Assembly: GCF_000011225.1 (NCBI RefSeq)
Contig: NC_004432.1
Span: forward strand, 62,001-126,000
Length of the DNA stretch: 64,000 nt
Direction of reading: 5' to 3'
Source of the DNA: Malacoplasma penetrans HF-2
GTDB lineage: Bacteria; Bacillota_I; Bacilli_A; Mycoplasmatales; Mycoplasmoidaceae
Numbering within the stretch: position 1 is the stretch's first letter; each line of letters starts with the position of its first letter. Below the pieces are notes generated by a model. The model was not told the DNA's origin. It worked only from the letters and a program-made list of their open reading frames with translations, and did not search any database. A program made the translations under genes and the position numbers. This document shows, piece by piece, positions 22,059 through 40,260 of this stretch.

Positions 22059-22310
22059 ATGCTTGATAATAATACAAATAAAATAATAGATGAAATAAAA
22101 GATGTAATTGACTCTATTAGATTTTACATAAATCAAGATGGAGGAGATTTAGAATTTGTTGACTACAACCCTGAAAAAGGTGAAGTTACTATCAAAATAT
22201 TGGGAGAATGCATTGGATGTTCTTTAATTGATGTAACTTACAAAGAGGGGTTAGAAACAATTCTAAAAAATGAAGTGGAAGGAGTTAAGTCAGTTATTGT
22301 TACTGAATAA
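22059..22310 (+). CDS. nfu: NifU-like (Nfu) iron-sulfur scaffold protein
   Basis: A stand-alone 83-residue Nfu domain, the C-terminal domain of NifU, that holds and delivers [4Fe-4S] clusters. Family text is RFYINQDGGDLEFVDY and the cluster ligands are Cys51-x2-Cys54 in GECIGCSLID. Full domain length. It starts close to a -10 box with no ribosome binding site, consistent with a leaderless mRNA. Transketolase begins 9 nt downstream, so they are likely one transcript. Confidence 0.9.
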   Translation: MLDNNTNKIIDEIKDVIDSIRFYINQDGGDLEFVDYNPEKGEVTIKILGECIGCSLIDVTYKEGLETILKNEVEGVKSVIVTE

Positions 22311-22319
22311 AAATTTGTT

Positions 22320-24344
22320 ATGAATAAAGGTACAAAAACACCAGCTATAAATAAAAATGATAGATTTGTTAATCTAACTATTGATACATTAAGGGTTTTA
22401 AGTTGTGAAATGATTGCTGAAGCAAAATCAGGTCACCCTGGAATTGCATTAGGAGCAGCACCAATTTTATATACTTTATTTAAAAACCACTTAGTAGCTG
22501 ATCCAACTAAAAGTTTTTTAAACAGAGATAGATTTGTTATGAGTGCAGGGCATGGGAGTGCTTTGCTATATGCAGTAATGCATTTATCAGGATATGATAT
22601 TTCACTTAATGATTTAAAAAATTTTAGAAAAATAAATTCTAAAACTGCAGGTCATCCTGAAAATATTTTAATAGATGGAGTTGATATCTCAACAGGTCCT
22701 CTTGGTCAAGGAGTTGGGGCTGCAGTTGGAATGGCAATTGCTGAAACTAAAATGAACCAATATTTTAAAAAATATAATTTGGTAAATTACTACACATATT
22801 GTTTACTAGGTGATGGATGTTTCCAAGAAGGTGTATCATTTGAAGCACTTTCAATTGCTGCTAAATATAAATTAAATAAACTTATATTTTTATATGATTC
22901 TAATGATGTTCAATTAGAAGGAAGAGTAGCAGACAGCACTGTAATTGATACTAAAAAATATTTTGAATCAATTGGATTAAACTATATAAAAGTTGCTAAT
23001 GGTAATGATTACAATGAAATAAATGAAGCTATCTTATTAGCTAAAAAATCAGAAGAAAAACCAACAATTATTGAAATTAAAACAAAAATTGGATTTGGTT
23101 CAGTTCATGAAGATTCACCAAAATCACATGGTGCTCCATTAAGTGAAGAAGAAATTGATTTATTAAAAAACAAATTAAACTATCATAATGAAAAGTTTGA
23201 AATTTCTAAAAATGCTTACTTTGATTTTGAATCATTCAAAAAAAGAGGAACAAAAGCTAGAGAATCTTTTGAAGAAAAAGTTAAAAAACTAAAAGCTGCA
23301 GATCCTACAAAATATAAAGTTTTAGAAAACATTTTAAATAAAGAAATTTCTTTTGATAAAAAAGCATTTAGTGATTATCAAAAAACAAAAGATTCAACAA
23401 GAAATTTATCAAACTATGTTTTATCAAAAATTGCAGAAATCAATCCTTTATTAACATTACTTTCACCAGATATTTCAAGCTCTACTAAAATCAACTTTGC
23501 TAAAGGCGGAGTTTATTCAACTGATAATAGATTGGGGATGAACTTAAATCTTGGTGTTAGAGAATTTGCAATGGGAACAATCATTAATGGGATTTGTTCA
23601 ACAGGTCTAAAAGCAATAGGTTCTACATTCTTGCCTTTCTCTGATTACTGTAAAGCTGCTATTAGATTATCTTCAGTTTCTAAAAATCCAGGTGTTTTTG
23701 TATTTAGTCATGATTCAATTGCTGTTGGAGAAGATGGACCAACTCATCAAGCAGTTGAACAATTATGGGGATTAAGATTAATTCCAAACCATTATTTAAT
23801 TAGACCTTGTAACTTAGATGAAACAATTAAAGCATTTGAAATTGCTTTAACAAATACTGAAAGTACATTCTCTATTATTACTTCTAGACAAGAATTTGAT
23901 TTACCAAATGGAGCAGCTTCTAAAGTTTCTAGAGGCGCATATGCTATTAAATCTGATAGACAAGCAATTGTAAATATCTTAGCTACAGGAAGTGAAGTGG
24001 CACTTGCTTTCCAAGTTGAAAGTATCTTATCTAGTAAATATAACATCAAAGCAAACATTATTTCAGTTCCTTGTGTAGAGTTATTTTTAAAACAAATTGA
24101 ATCTTATGAAAAAGCAGTTTTAGGAACAACTTTAGATGCAAGTAGAACAGTATCAATTGAATTTGGTTCTTCTCTTCCTTGAAGTAGATATGCAGGAATT
24201 AGAATTGGTGTAAACAAATTTGGTTTATCTGGTACTTTTGAAAGTGTTTGTAAAAAAATGAAATTAACTGCAGAAGATATTGCTGAAAAGATTAACAACT
24301 CACTACCAAAATTAAAAAAAGGTGAAACATTAGTTAACAACTAA
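22320..24344 (+). CDS. tkt: Transketolase
   Basis: Transketolase exchanges two-carbon units between pentose- and hexose-phosphates using thiamine diphosphate. The 674-residue protein has KSGHPGIALGAAPILYTL near residue 37, GPLGQGVGAAVGMA, the ThDP motif GDGCFQEG with a later N, and SVGEDGPTHQAVEQLW in the pyrimidine-binding half. TGA at 24180-24182 is Trp. It is followed by a strong terminator. With RpiB it makes the non-oxidative pentose phosphate branch; no transaldolase is in the window. Confidence 0.96.
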
Positions 24345-24360
24345 AATAATCTTTACTAAT

Positions 24361-24400
24361 AAATGAAGTTTATCTAAAATAAACTTCATTTTTATTTTTT
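24361..24400 (+). terminator. Terminator after tkt
   Basis: An approximately 11-bp stem (AATGAAGTTTA at 24362-24372 with 24380-24390) is followed by a T-rich tract. Confidence 0.85.
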
Positions 24401-24501
24401 ATCAAAAAGAAAATGAAAAAATATTCCATATAAAAAATAATACATATAATTAATAGTGTTTATATTAAATTTTTGAACTAAATAAAGGATTTATTAATTT
24501 T

Positions 24502-25998
24502 ATGAAAATGATTAAAAAAACTAAAATTACTGCAACTTTAGGACCATCAATTACTGGAAAAATTTTCACATTAGCAGATTTTAACAAACCTGAAAACAAG
24601 GGAGTTATTGAAACTGCTAAGAAAAATTTAGCAGCTTTATTTGATGCAGGTGTGAATGTAGTAAGATTTAACTTTTCTCATGGTGATTATGAAGAACAAA
24701 CAATTAGATTAAACCTAGTTAGAGAAGTTGCTAAAGAAAAAGGTGTTAACATTTCTACAATGTTAGACACAAAAGGACCAGAAATCCGTGTTTACAAAAC
24801 AAGTGAAAAAGAAGTTGAAATTAAATCAGATAGTAAAGTAAGAATTTATACAACTAAAAAAGAAATTGGTACAAGTGAAAAATTCTCTGTTTTAGATTCT
24901 ACTGGTACATACAACATGGCAAAAGATGTTCAACCAGGAAATACAATTTTTGTAGATGATGGAAAATTGAAATTAGAAGTAATTTCATCAAATGTTGAAG
25001 AAGGAATTATTGAAACAATTGCACGTAACACTTGAATTCTTAGAGAAAACAAAAGAATTAATTTACCAGACTCTAATTATTCAATTCCTTTTATGTCTGA
25101 TAAAGATAGAAATGATATTATTTTTGCAATTAAAAATAAATTTGATTACATTGCAGCATCATTTGTAAATACAGGTGATAATGTAAGAGAAATTAAAAAA
25201 ATCTTAAAAGAACATGGTGGAGAACACATCCAAATCATTTCTAAAATTGAAACTATGACTGGAATTAAATCATTAGATGACATTATCGATGAATCAGATT
25301 CAATAATGGTTGCTAGAGGTGATCTAGGATTAGAAGTACCTTACTATGATGTACCAACATATGAAAAATACATTATTAAAGATTGTAGACATAAAGGTAA
25401 AACTGTAATTGTTGCAACTCAAATGTTAGATTCATTAGAAACTAAAATCCAACCAACAAGAGCAGAAGTTACTGACGTGTTTTTTGCAGTTGAAAGAGGA
25501 ACAGACTGTACTATGCTTTCTGGAGAAACTGCAAATGGGATGTATCCAATTAATGCAGTAGAAGTAATGGCTAAAATTGATGTTTCATCTGAAAATTTCT
25601 TTGACTATGGAAGAGCAATTGATGTTTATTTCAAAGAAACTCCATTTATGAAAGAAAAAGTTGGAACTTTAGCTACTACTATAGCAACTCTTGTTGCTCC
25701 AAAAAGAGTAATTGATAACCATGGTTTTGACTACTCTTCAATTGTGGTATTTGGAAATGATACAAGATTAATCCAAGCATTATCTAATATAAGATGTGCA
25801 GCTCCAATTTTCTTTGTTACTGATAAAAAAGAATATGCTACAAGATTTGGGCTTAACTATGGGGTATTTGTAAAAGTTGTTGATAATGTTGAACATGCAA
25901 TTGCAAATAAAACTGAAATTATAGATGCAATTAATAGCCAACTTCCTGAAGTTAAAAAAACAGTTGTTGTTATAAATGATTCAATTTATAAACATTAA
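24502..25998 (+). CDS. pyk: Pyruvate kinase
   Basis: Pyruvate kinase turns phosphoenolpyruvate and ADP into pyruvate and ATP, the last glycolytic step. The 498-residue protein has KTKITATLGPSI at the start, NVVRFNFSHGDYEEQ, MLDTKGPEIRVY, the signature IISKIETMTGIKSLDDI, MVARGDLGLEV and MLSGETANGMYP. The C-terminal regulatory domain has full length. TGA at 25033-25035 is Trp. A TATAAT at 24445-24450 may be its -10 box. AAAGGA at 24484-24489 is a slightly distant ribosome binding site; ATG 24508 is an alternative start. Single-gene unit. Confidence 0.95.
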
Positions 25999-26024
25999 TA
26001 AATTACTAAAAATTAAAAATAAAA

Positions 26025-26080
26025 AGAAAAACCATTAAGAACAGGGATTTAAACCTAGACCTTAATGGTTTTTCTCTCTT
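26025..26080 (+). terminator. Terminator after pyk
   Basis: A 15-bp stem (26025-26039 with 26061-26075) has a 21-nt loop. The T-run is largely inside the 3' arm and followed by CTCTCTT, so it is weaker than the others here. Confidence 0.7.
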
Positions 26081-26108
26081 ACCACATTTTTTTAAAAAAA
26101 ATCAATTA

Positions 26109-26160
26109 TTTACAACAAAGTTCATTTATTATAATATAATTTTCTAGTATATTGTATAAT
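26109..26160 (+). promoter_or_regulatory. Promoter region of rpoBC
   Basis: TTTACA (26109-26114) precedes two overlapping TATAAT boxes (26130-26135, 26135-26140); a third TATAAT is at 26155-26160. The leader to the rpoB ATG is about 50-80 nt. AAGGAG at 26200-26205 is the ribosome binding site. Confidence 0.45.
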
Positions 26161-26216
26161 TAAAATTTATCATTATACAAAAAACTAAAGCAGTGTGACA
26201 AGGAGCTATCTCAAAG

Positions 26217-30344
<4,128 letters not shown>

Positions 30345-30364
30345 AAAGGATCAAAACAACAATT

Positions 30365-34231
<3,867 letters not shown>

Positions 34232-34297
34232 TCATACATATAGAAAATTCAAAAATAAGAAATAAAAATCTTATATAGATATATTAAAAATTTAATA

Positions 34298-34303
34298 TAT
34301 AAT
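34298..34303 (+). promoter_or_regulatory. -10 box of rplM-rpsI
   Basis: TATAAT 27 nt before the AAAGGAG-led rplM start. No convincing -35 hexamer is seen. Confidence 0.4.
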
Positions 34304-34330
34304 ATTAAATGTTGCACAAAAGGAGTATTT

Positions 34331-34771
34331 ATGCAAAAAACAACGTTTGTTAAAAATGAAGCTGCTTTAGCTAATAAGAAATGATATGTTATTGATGCTT
34401 CAAATTTAATTTTGGGTAAATTAGCAGTTGAAGCTGCTAACATTTTGCGTGGAAAAAACAAAGTAGATTTTACTCCTAATGTAGACTGTGGTGACTATTT
34501 GATAATTATTAATTCAGATAAGATTGTTTTATCTTCTGATAAAGCAGATAGAGAAAAATGATACACACATTCAGGATATATTGGTGGGTTAAAAGAAAAA
34601 AGTGGAAGATTAATGATTGAAAAATATTCAGATAAATTAATCTATGGTGCTATTAAAGGAATGCTACCTAAAAATACACTATCAAGATACTTAATTAAGA
34701 AACTTTTTATCTACAAAGATGCTAATCACAAGCAAGCAGCTCAAAAACCAATGGAAATAAAATTAAATTAA
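34331..34771 (+). CDS. rplM: Ribosomal protein L13
   Basis: L13 is an early-assembly 50S protein. The 146-residue product has [30 protein letters not shown], and [14 protein letters not shown] with the [19 protein letters not shown]-terminal family text. AAAGGAG (34318-34324) is the ribosome binding site. Only 17 nt before rpsI, its usual partner. TGAs at 34382 and 34559 are Trp. Confidence 0.96.
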
Positions 34772-34788
34772 CAATAAGGTAAAAGAAT

Positions 34789-35181
34789 ATGAGTAATGTT
34801 GAATATAAAGGTTTAGGAAGAAGAAAATCTTCTGTAGCACATGTTAAATTAGTTCCAGGAACTGGTAAAATTTTAATTAACCAAAGAAAACCAAATGAAT
34901 ACTTTCCGAATTCATTAGTTATTCAAGATATGGAACAACCATTAGTAATCACTGATACTAGAAAAAACTTTGATGTTTTTGTTAAAGTTGTAGGTGGTGG
35001 ATTCACTGGTCAAGCTGGTGCAATTAGATTAGGAATTGCTAGAGCTTTATTGGTTGCTAACAATGATTTTAGAAAAACTTTAAAAGTTTCTAAAATGTTA
35101 ACAAGAGATCCAAGAGCTAAGGAAAGAAAAAAATACGGTTTATATGGTGCTAGAAGAAGCCCTCAATTTACTAAACGTTAA
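34789..35181 (+). CDS. rpsI: Ribosomal protein S9
   Basis: S9 binds the 3' domain of 16S rRNA, with its tail reaching the P-site tRNA. The 130-residue protein contains [56 protein letters not shown]-type text and the conserved C-terminal end RRSPQFTKR. It is the usual partner of rplM and ends the unit before a strong terminator. Confidence 0.97.
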   Translation: MSNVEYKGLGRRKSSVAHVKLVPGTGKILINQRKPNEYFPNSLVIQDMEQPLVITDTRKNFDVFVKVVGGGFTGQAGAIRLGIARALLVANNDFRKTLKVSKMLTRDPRAKERKKYGLYGARRSPQFTKR

Positions 35182-35212
35182 TTATTTATTGTTTTATTTA
35201 ATGTGTATATCT

Positions 35213-35244
35213 AAAGAAATAGGAATCTCCTATTTCTTTTTTTA
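35213..35244 (+). terminator. Terminator after rpsI
   Basis: A 12-bp perfect stem (35213-35224 with 35228-35239) with a 3-nt loop leads into a T-run. Confidence 0.9.
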
Positions 35245-35545
35245 TTGTTTTCACAAACTTAATTATGTGAAATTTTGGTTTTGAAACAATTGATTAGCAA
35301 AATTAATTCCTGATTTATTTGAGAGATTTGCTTGTGAAATAAGATTATCAAAAATAAAGATAGTAGTAAATTGATTAATTAACTTTTATAATTGTTTAAA
35401 AACTTTTATTTGTTAACTCTAAATTTAAAAAACCATTAGCACTAATACTGTTATTAAAAAACTTAAAGTAAATGATTTAAGGATATTATTTGTTTGTGTT
35501 ATTGCTAAAATTAATCCCCATTTTTTTTATTTACTATCAACTAGG
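35245..35545. other. Gene-free AT-rich stretch before the repeat array
   Basis: About 300 nt with no convincing gene. On the minus strand a 36-codon open stretch with protein-like text (IFDNLISQANLSNKSGI) ends near 35270 but has no start or family match. It may be decayed coding sequence. Confidence 0.4.
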
Positions 35546-35644
35546 GGTGGGGAATTAACTTTGCCGAAAAGGTGGGGAATTAACTTTACCGAAAGGTGGG
35601 GAATTAACTTTACCGAAAGGTGGGGAATTAACTTTACCGAAAAA
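35546..35644. repeat. Four tandem copies of a 24-bp repeat
   Basis: The unit reads GGTGGGGAATTAACTTTACC followed by GAAA (24 nt). Copies start at 35546, 35571, 35595 and 35619; the first has one extra A and TTGCC instead of TTACC. They abut directly, with no spacers. The unit is far more G-rich than the surrounding sequence. Tandem copies of a GTGGGG...AACTTT-type motif recall the multiple terminal repeats of IS21-family elements, but no IstA/IstB gene is present nearby. Confidence 0.95.
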
Positions 35645-35646
35645 CA

Positions 35647-35694
35647 TTTAATCTGTAATAAAAGCTAATTAACATTGTTTTATTGCAGATTAAA
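35647..35694. repeat. 17-bp inverted repeat after the tandem array
   Basis: 35647-35663 is the inverse of 35678-35694 with one G-U pair, loop 14 nt. It begins 3 nt after the last tandem copy. A run of six A follows, not T, so it is not a plus-strand terminator. Confidence 0.8.
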
Positions 35695-35720
35695 AAATAT
35701 TAATAGTACATTTAATTAAA

Positions 35721-35748
35721 TGCTCTCTTCTTTTGGAGAGTGTTTTTT
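35721..35748 (+). terminator. Terminator-like hairpin in the gene-poor island
   Basis: CTCTC (35723-35727) pairs with GAGAG (35736-35740) plus two G-U/T-G pairs, followed by TTTTTT. It would end a transcript coming through the tandem-repeat region, although no gene is recognised there. Confidence 0.6.
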
Positions 35749-35798
35749 ATCCTTAAAATATTAACTATCTGTTAATGATTGGATTTTTTATCTGTATA

Positions 35799-35842
35799 AA
35801 AAAACAGACGATTTCTGTTTAAGTAGAATATTTAAACAGAAA
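35799..35842 (+). promoter_or_regulatory. Competing hairpins upstream of the small ORF
   Basis: Segment TTTCTGTTTAA (35812-35822) can pair with 35832-35842 (11 bp) or, through its TCTGTTT part, with AAACAGA just upstream at about 35800-35806. The two pairings exclude each other. It lies about 77 nt before the small ORF. Confidence 0.4.
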
Positions 35843-35918
35843 AATAAGAACATAAATAATGATTTAATGGAATGAATTTTTAAGAAAATATTCTAACTAT
35901 AAATACAATATAAATATT

Positions 35919-36137
35919 ATGGAATTAAAAAACAAAACAAGAAAACCACTTAACAATGAAAAATTACATGGAAAACCAAAAAAAGAAAAGATTGATATTA
36001 ACAAAGGTTTTCCTAATAATGAAATCAAGGATGAATTTATTGAATGATTTATTGAGAGTGTTAGAAATGGAAAAGTGAAAATTGATGATGAAGAAACACT
36101 TAAAGAATTTCTAAAAAAAACTAAATTCTCATCTTAG
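35919..36137 (+). CDS. Small basic protein of unknown function
   Basis: A 72-residue ORF with ATG 35919 and TAG 36135-36137; TGA at 36045 region is Trp. The N-terminal half is basic (NKTRKPLNNEKLHGKPKKEK), the C-terminal half acidic and helical (FIEWFIESVRNGKVKIDDEE). It is not recognised. The KLHGKPKKE stretch recalls the basic region of some transposase-linked small proteins, but this is weak. No clear Shine-Dalgarno sequence. Its location in an island with repeats and decayed genes suggests an accessory or mobile origin. Confidence 0.45.
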
Positions 36138-36155
36138 GAGTTTTGGAATAAGAAT

Positions 36156-36726
36156 ATGTTAGATCTTAATGTTTCTAGAATTGGAATTTGTGAAAGAAAA
36201 AATAAGTTGCATAGAAGCAAACAAACATCAGTTTATTTACATAAGTTTTATTGTTTTAAAAAGTTAGATAGAAGTTAGAAGAGCAATGAAATTTATGGGA
36301 TTTATCTACAAGATAAGAAAACCTCAAAGAATTAAAGAAACTAAAAGTGCAGATGTATTGATTCTGGAATCAGTAAATAGAAATTATAATAATAAATTTC
36401 ATATGAAATATATTGAGAAACAGATGTTAATACTAAAGATCAAATTGATATATTTAGTAATGATGCTCATTTATCAATTTACCATTGTCATAAACATAAA
36501 AAACTCTTAATTGAAAACTATCAAAATTTGAAGACATAGAGTTATAGGTATCTCTAAAAACAGGTGACACCCAATCTATTCAACAGCATCTCAGCTTATT
36601 CTTCTATTTAATCCAGAAATAAAATTAAATCAAAAAATTGAAAACATCTATGGGTATGGTTGGCAAAAATGCTTGCACAGTGAGTTAAACATGTTTTTTT
36701 ATTTTAAAAATCCAAATTATCAATAG
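36156..36726 (+). pseudogene. Decayed coding sequence, possibly IS3-type transposase remnant
   Basis: Several short open stretches follow one another in broken frames. 36156-36278 codes 40 residues. 36286-36510 begins with RRAMKFMGFIYKIRKPQR-like text, resembling the IS3/IS150 OrfB region around RRVMKxxGLxSxIRKKxR, and NRNYN follows. After a stop the same frame continues to TAG at 36724-36726 with about 70 codons including IENIYGYGWQKCLHSELNMF. No DDE triad can be assembled. The mixture of in-frame stops and frame changes shows decay. The IS3 assignment is tentative. Confidence 0.4.
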
Positions 36727-36852
36727 ATTAGATTTCTGTTTTTATAATTTCTCATAATTTTGATTTATATACTTGGTTTAATTTTTTATTAATGGTTTTA
36801 AAAGAAAATCAGATTTTTTTATTTATAATAAATTTATTAATTTTAAAAAAAT

Positions 36853-37674
36853 ATGGATATATCTCAAATTAAAGTTGTTGTATCTGATATGGATGGAACC
36901 TTATTAGATGATTCTAAAAATGTCTTAGAAAGCTCAATATTAGCAATTAAAAAAATCAAAGAAAAAGGCCTATTATTTGGTTTGTGTACAGGTAGAGATG
37001 CAAATAATATGGCAAATGTTTTAATTGATAAATGAAAAATCAAAGAATATGTAGATTTTATTATTGGTTGTGGTGGAGCTCAATTTTATAATTTAAAAAC
37101 AAATGAATGTAAAAAAACTAGTTTCTTAAGTGGGGACGCAATCAAAGATATTATTAATCATTATCAAGATCTAGATTTAAATTTTGGTATTCCTGACAAT
37201 GGTTATTTATATTTCCCAAAAGAAAATAGACACTCAATTAGATTAAGTGAATATGATCATATGACAGCTAAATATTTTGATGTTGATGTTTATTTAACAG
37301 AACCTAAATCTAAAGTCATGATAGTATGTGATAAAGAATACATGCCAACAGTAATTAATAGAAGTAAAAGTTTTAAAAGTAAATATGAAGTTGGGACACC
37401 TTTAGTTACTGGACCAATTTTATTTGAATACATGCACCCTAATGTAAGTAAAACAAATGGTTTAAAAATAGCCCTAAAGGACTTTAATTTAACTTTAGAC
37501 AATGTTTTAGCATTTGGAGATGCAGATAATGATTATGACATGATTTTAAATTCAAAAATTGGTGTTGCTATGATCAATGGTAGTGATAAAACAAAATCTG
37601 TTGCTCAATATATTACAGAACAAGACAATAACAATGATGGAATTTATAATTTTATTGTTAAATACTTCAAATAG
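36853..37674 (+). CDS. Cof-type HAD-superfamily phosphatase
   Basis: A 273-residue hydrolase of the haloacid dehalogenase superfamily, Cof/YidA-like, which removes phosphate from sugar phosphates or nucleotides such as FMN. Motif I is VVVSDMDGTLLDD with nucleophile Asp12 and acid/base Asp14; motif II LCTGR; motif III Lys near SKTNGLKIAL; motif IV LAFGDADNDYDM. The C2-type cap lies between motifs II and III. Substrate cannot be told from sequence. TGA at 37033 is Trp. No ribosome binding site is visible. Mollicutes often carry many paralogs of this family. Confidence 0.92.
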
Positions 37675-37705
37675 TATTAATTATCTTTTTTAATAAAATA
37701 AGTAG

Positions 37706-37747
37706 AAATTCATAAGACTTTAGTAGGTTTTATGAATTTTATTTTTG
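37706..37747 (+). terminator. Terminator after the HAD gene
   Basis: Stem AAATTCATAA (37706-37715) pairs with TTATGAATTT (37730-37739), loop 14 nt, then a T-rich tail. Confidence 0.75.
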
Positions 37748-37990
37748 TCTATAACATAGGTAGTTATTTAATACTAATAATTGCCAATTAACCAAATAAG
37801 TATATTTATGAATTAAGCTCAACATCTTTAGCAAAACTTTTATTAAAATACCATATCTTATTTTCACAATAATAAGTTTACAGTGTTTAACTTTGTGTAG
37901 TTGATGAATTGATGTGTAATTGGATGTTTTATTCGGTAAATAGATTTATATAACAATCAAAAGAATTAATTGTTCTTAGTTATATAGAAT
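37748..37990. other. Intergenic stretch without a visible gene
   Basis: About 240 nt of AT-rich sequence between the HAD gene terminator and the nrdE terminator. No ORF of note, no tRNA or other RNA fold is recognised on either strand. Confidence 0.5.
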
Positions 37991-38020
37991 AAAAAAACTC
38001 CTTTTTAGTAAGGAGTTTTT
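37991..38020 (-). terminator. Terminator after nrdE
   Basis: An 11-bp perfect stem (37993-38003 with 38010-38020), loop 6 nt. On the minus strand the 3' arm is followed by T residues (plus-strand A-run 37991-37997). Confidence 0.85.
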
Positions 38021-38050
38021 AATGATTGCAAGTTAATTGTATTTATTAAA

Positions 38051-40228
38051 CTAAATAACACAAGTTGTACATTCAAATAATTTTTCAGAGTCTTTTAATA
38101 CTTCTTGTCTAATTCTAATATAGTAGATAGACACACATTTTTTATTAAAGGCATAAATATAAGCTTTGTTTAAATCTCTTGTAGTTGCATTTTCTGTTAA
38201 GAATAATGTCATAGAGATTGCTTGGTCAACGTGTTGTTGAGCTGCTGAACAAATATCTATAATTGGATTAACTCCAATTTCATATGCACCTTTTGCATAG
38301 TACATATAATTGTTTACATCAATTTTATAAGCAGGAACATAAACTCTTCCAACCTTTCCTTCTTTTCTAATTTCAATTGGAGAAACAATTGGTTGTAAAC
38401 TTGGTGTACATGATGATAAGTAACTAATTGATCCAGTTGGTGCAACTGCCATTAAGTGAGAGTTTGCTAAACCAAACTTTTTAATATCTTCAGTTAATTG
38501 AATTCAATCTTGTTTAGTTGGGATTGCTAATTTATATTCTTTTAATAATTCTTTTACTCTTTCAGTTTTTGGTGTTCAATAGTTTTCTTCACATTGAGTA
38601 TATTTATCAAAGTAAGAACCATCTGCATATTTTGTGTTTTTGAAGTTTTCAAATACAAATCCAGTTTCTTTAGCAGTTTCATTTGAAGCTTTATATGCAT
38701 GGTAAGCCATTGTATAAAAGAACATATTAGTAAAATCTACCGCTTCTTCACTGTCATAATAGATTTTGTTTGTTGCTAAGAATCCATGTAGGTTCATTGC
38801 ACCTAAACCAACAGCTCTGTTTTTTGAGTTTCCATTTTCAATTGTTGGAGCTGAAGATAAGTCTGCTAAGTGAGCAATTGAATCTAATGCTTTAATTGCA
38901 TATTTAACTGTTTTTCCAAAATTAGCACCATCTTCCATAACCTTAGCTATGTTTAATGATCCCAAGTTACAACAAACATCTTCACCTAATTGTTCATATG
39001 TTAAATCTGTATTTAATATAGATGGAGTGTTAATTTGTGTAATTTCAGTACATAAATTAGACATGATAATTCTATTGTTTAAAGCTGAATTCTTTTCATT
39101 AGCTATGTCATCAAATAAGATGAATGGATATCCTGATTCAAACTGAACTTCAGCAATTTGTTGGAATAATTTTCTAGCAGAAATATATTTTTTAGTAATG
39201 TTTGGATTATTTAATAAGTTTTCATATTCTTCAGTAATTGAAATATCACTCATTGGTTTCCCATATTCTCTTTGGATATCATATGGAGAGAATAGAGCCA
39301 TATCTTTATTTTCTCTAGCTAAGTGGAAAGCAATATCTGGAACAACAACACCTAATGATAAAGATTTAATTCTAATTTTTTCATCAGCATTTTCTCTTTT
39401 AGAATCTAAGAATTTTAAGATATCTGGGTGGAATGCATTTAAATAAACTGCACCTGCACCTTGTCTTTGTCCTAATTGGTTAGCATATGAGAATACGTCT
39501 TCTAAAATTTTCATTACTGGAATAATTCCAGTTGCTTGATTCTTGATACCTTTAATAGGAGCACCAAACTCTCTTAAGTTTGTTAAACAGTATGCAACCC
39601 CACCACCTCTTTTAGAAAGTTGTAAACCTGTTGTAGTTGCTCTACCAATTGATTCCATATTATCTTCTACTCTTAATAAGTAACAAGAAACATATTCACC
39701 ACGTTGTTTTTTTCCAGCATTTAAGAATGTTGGAGTGGCTGCTTGATATCTACCTGTCATCATTTCATCTAAGTAAGTTAATGCGTCTTGTTCGTTACCT
39801 CTACCAAATAGAAGAGCATTACATACAATTCTATCTTCAAAATGTTCAAAATATGTTTTATTATCGAATGATTTAAGTGCATATGTTGTATAGAACTTCA
39901 TTGCTCCCATAAACGAACTAAATCTGAAATTGTATGTTTTTGCTTTTTCAAAAATAGAAATTAGAAAAGAAGAAGAGTATTTTTTGAAAACATTAAAATC
40001 ATAATAATTTTCTAAAAACAAATATTCCAACTTTTCTTTGATAGAGTTGAATTTTTTGAAATTAGGTTTAATTTCAGTTTCTAAATATTTTTCTACTGCT
40101 AGTAAGTCATTTTCGAATTGGAAGTTTCCATTTTCATCAAAAAGCTTAATTGTTGCATTCAAAGAAATATAAGAATCTTTATCAACTATAATATTGTTTT
40201 TATTATTGTTAGAATTGCTATTATTCAT
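38051..40228 (-). CDS. nrdE: Ribonucleotide reductase class Ib/Ie catalytic subunit
   Basis: NrdE reduces ribonucleoside diphosphates to deoxy forms, using a radical delivered by NrdF. The 725-residue protein has the N-terminal region with TPTFLNAGKKQRGEY, the radical-site motif SNLCTEI (Asn, Cys and Glu of the active site), and MAVAPTGSISYLSSCTPS. The C-terminal tail ends FECTTCVI; its Cys-x2-Cys pair is the expected glutaredoxin-type shuttle. TGAs on the minus strand in the region 38453-38578 are Trp. Operon order nrdF-nrdI-nrdE on the minus strand; nrdI ends 32 nt upstream. Confidence 0.96.
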
Positions 40229-40260
40229 TGTTTGTATCCTTGTATAAATTAATTTATTAT

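Noticed and set aside
24104-24340. Minus-strand ORF at the end of tkt
   Set aside because: The plus-strand frame of transketolase is conserved through its C-terminus; the minus ORF has no support.
35546-35642. CRISPR array
   Set aside because: The 24-bp units abut with no spacers and no cas genes are present.
37748-37990. tRNA or small RNA gene in the gap before nrdE
   Set aside because: No cloverleaf-like pairing or TTCGA-type T-loop is visible, and the sequence is AT-rich without structure.
39198-39446. Plus-strand ORFs inside nrdE
   Set aside because: They lie opposite conserved NrdE sequence and have no motif or ribosome binding site.
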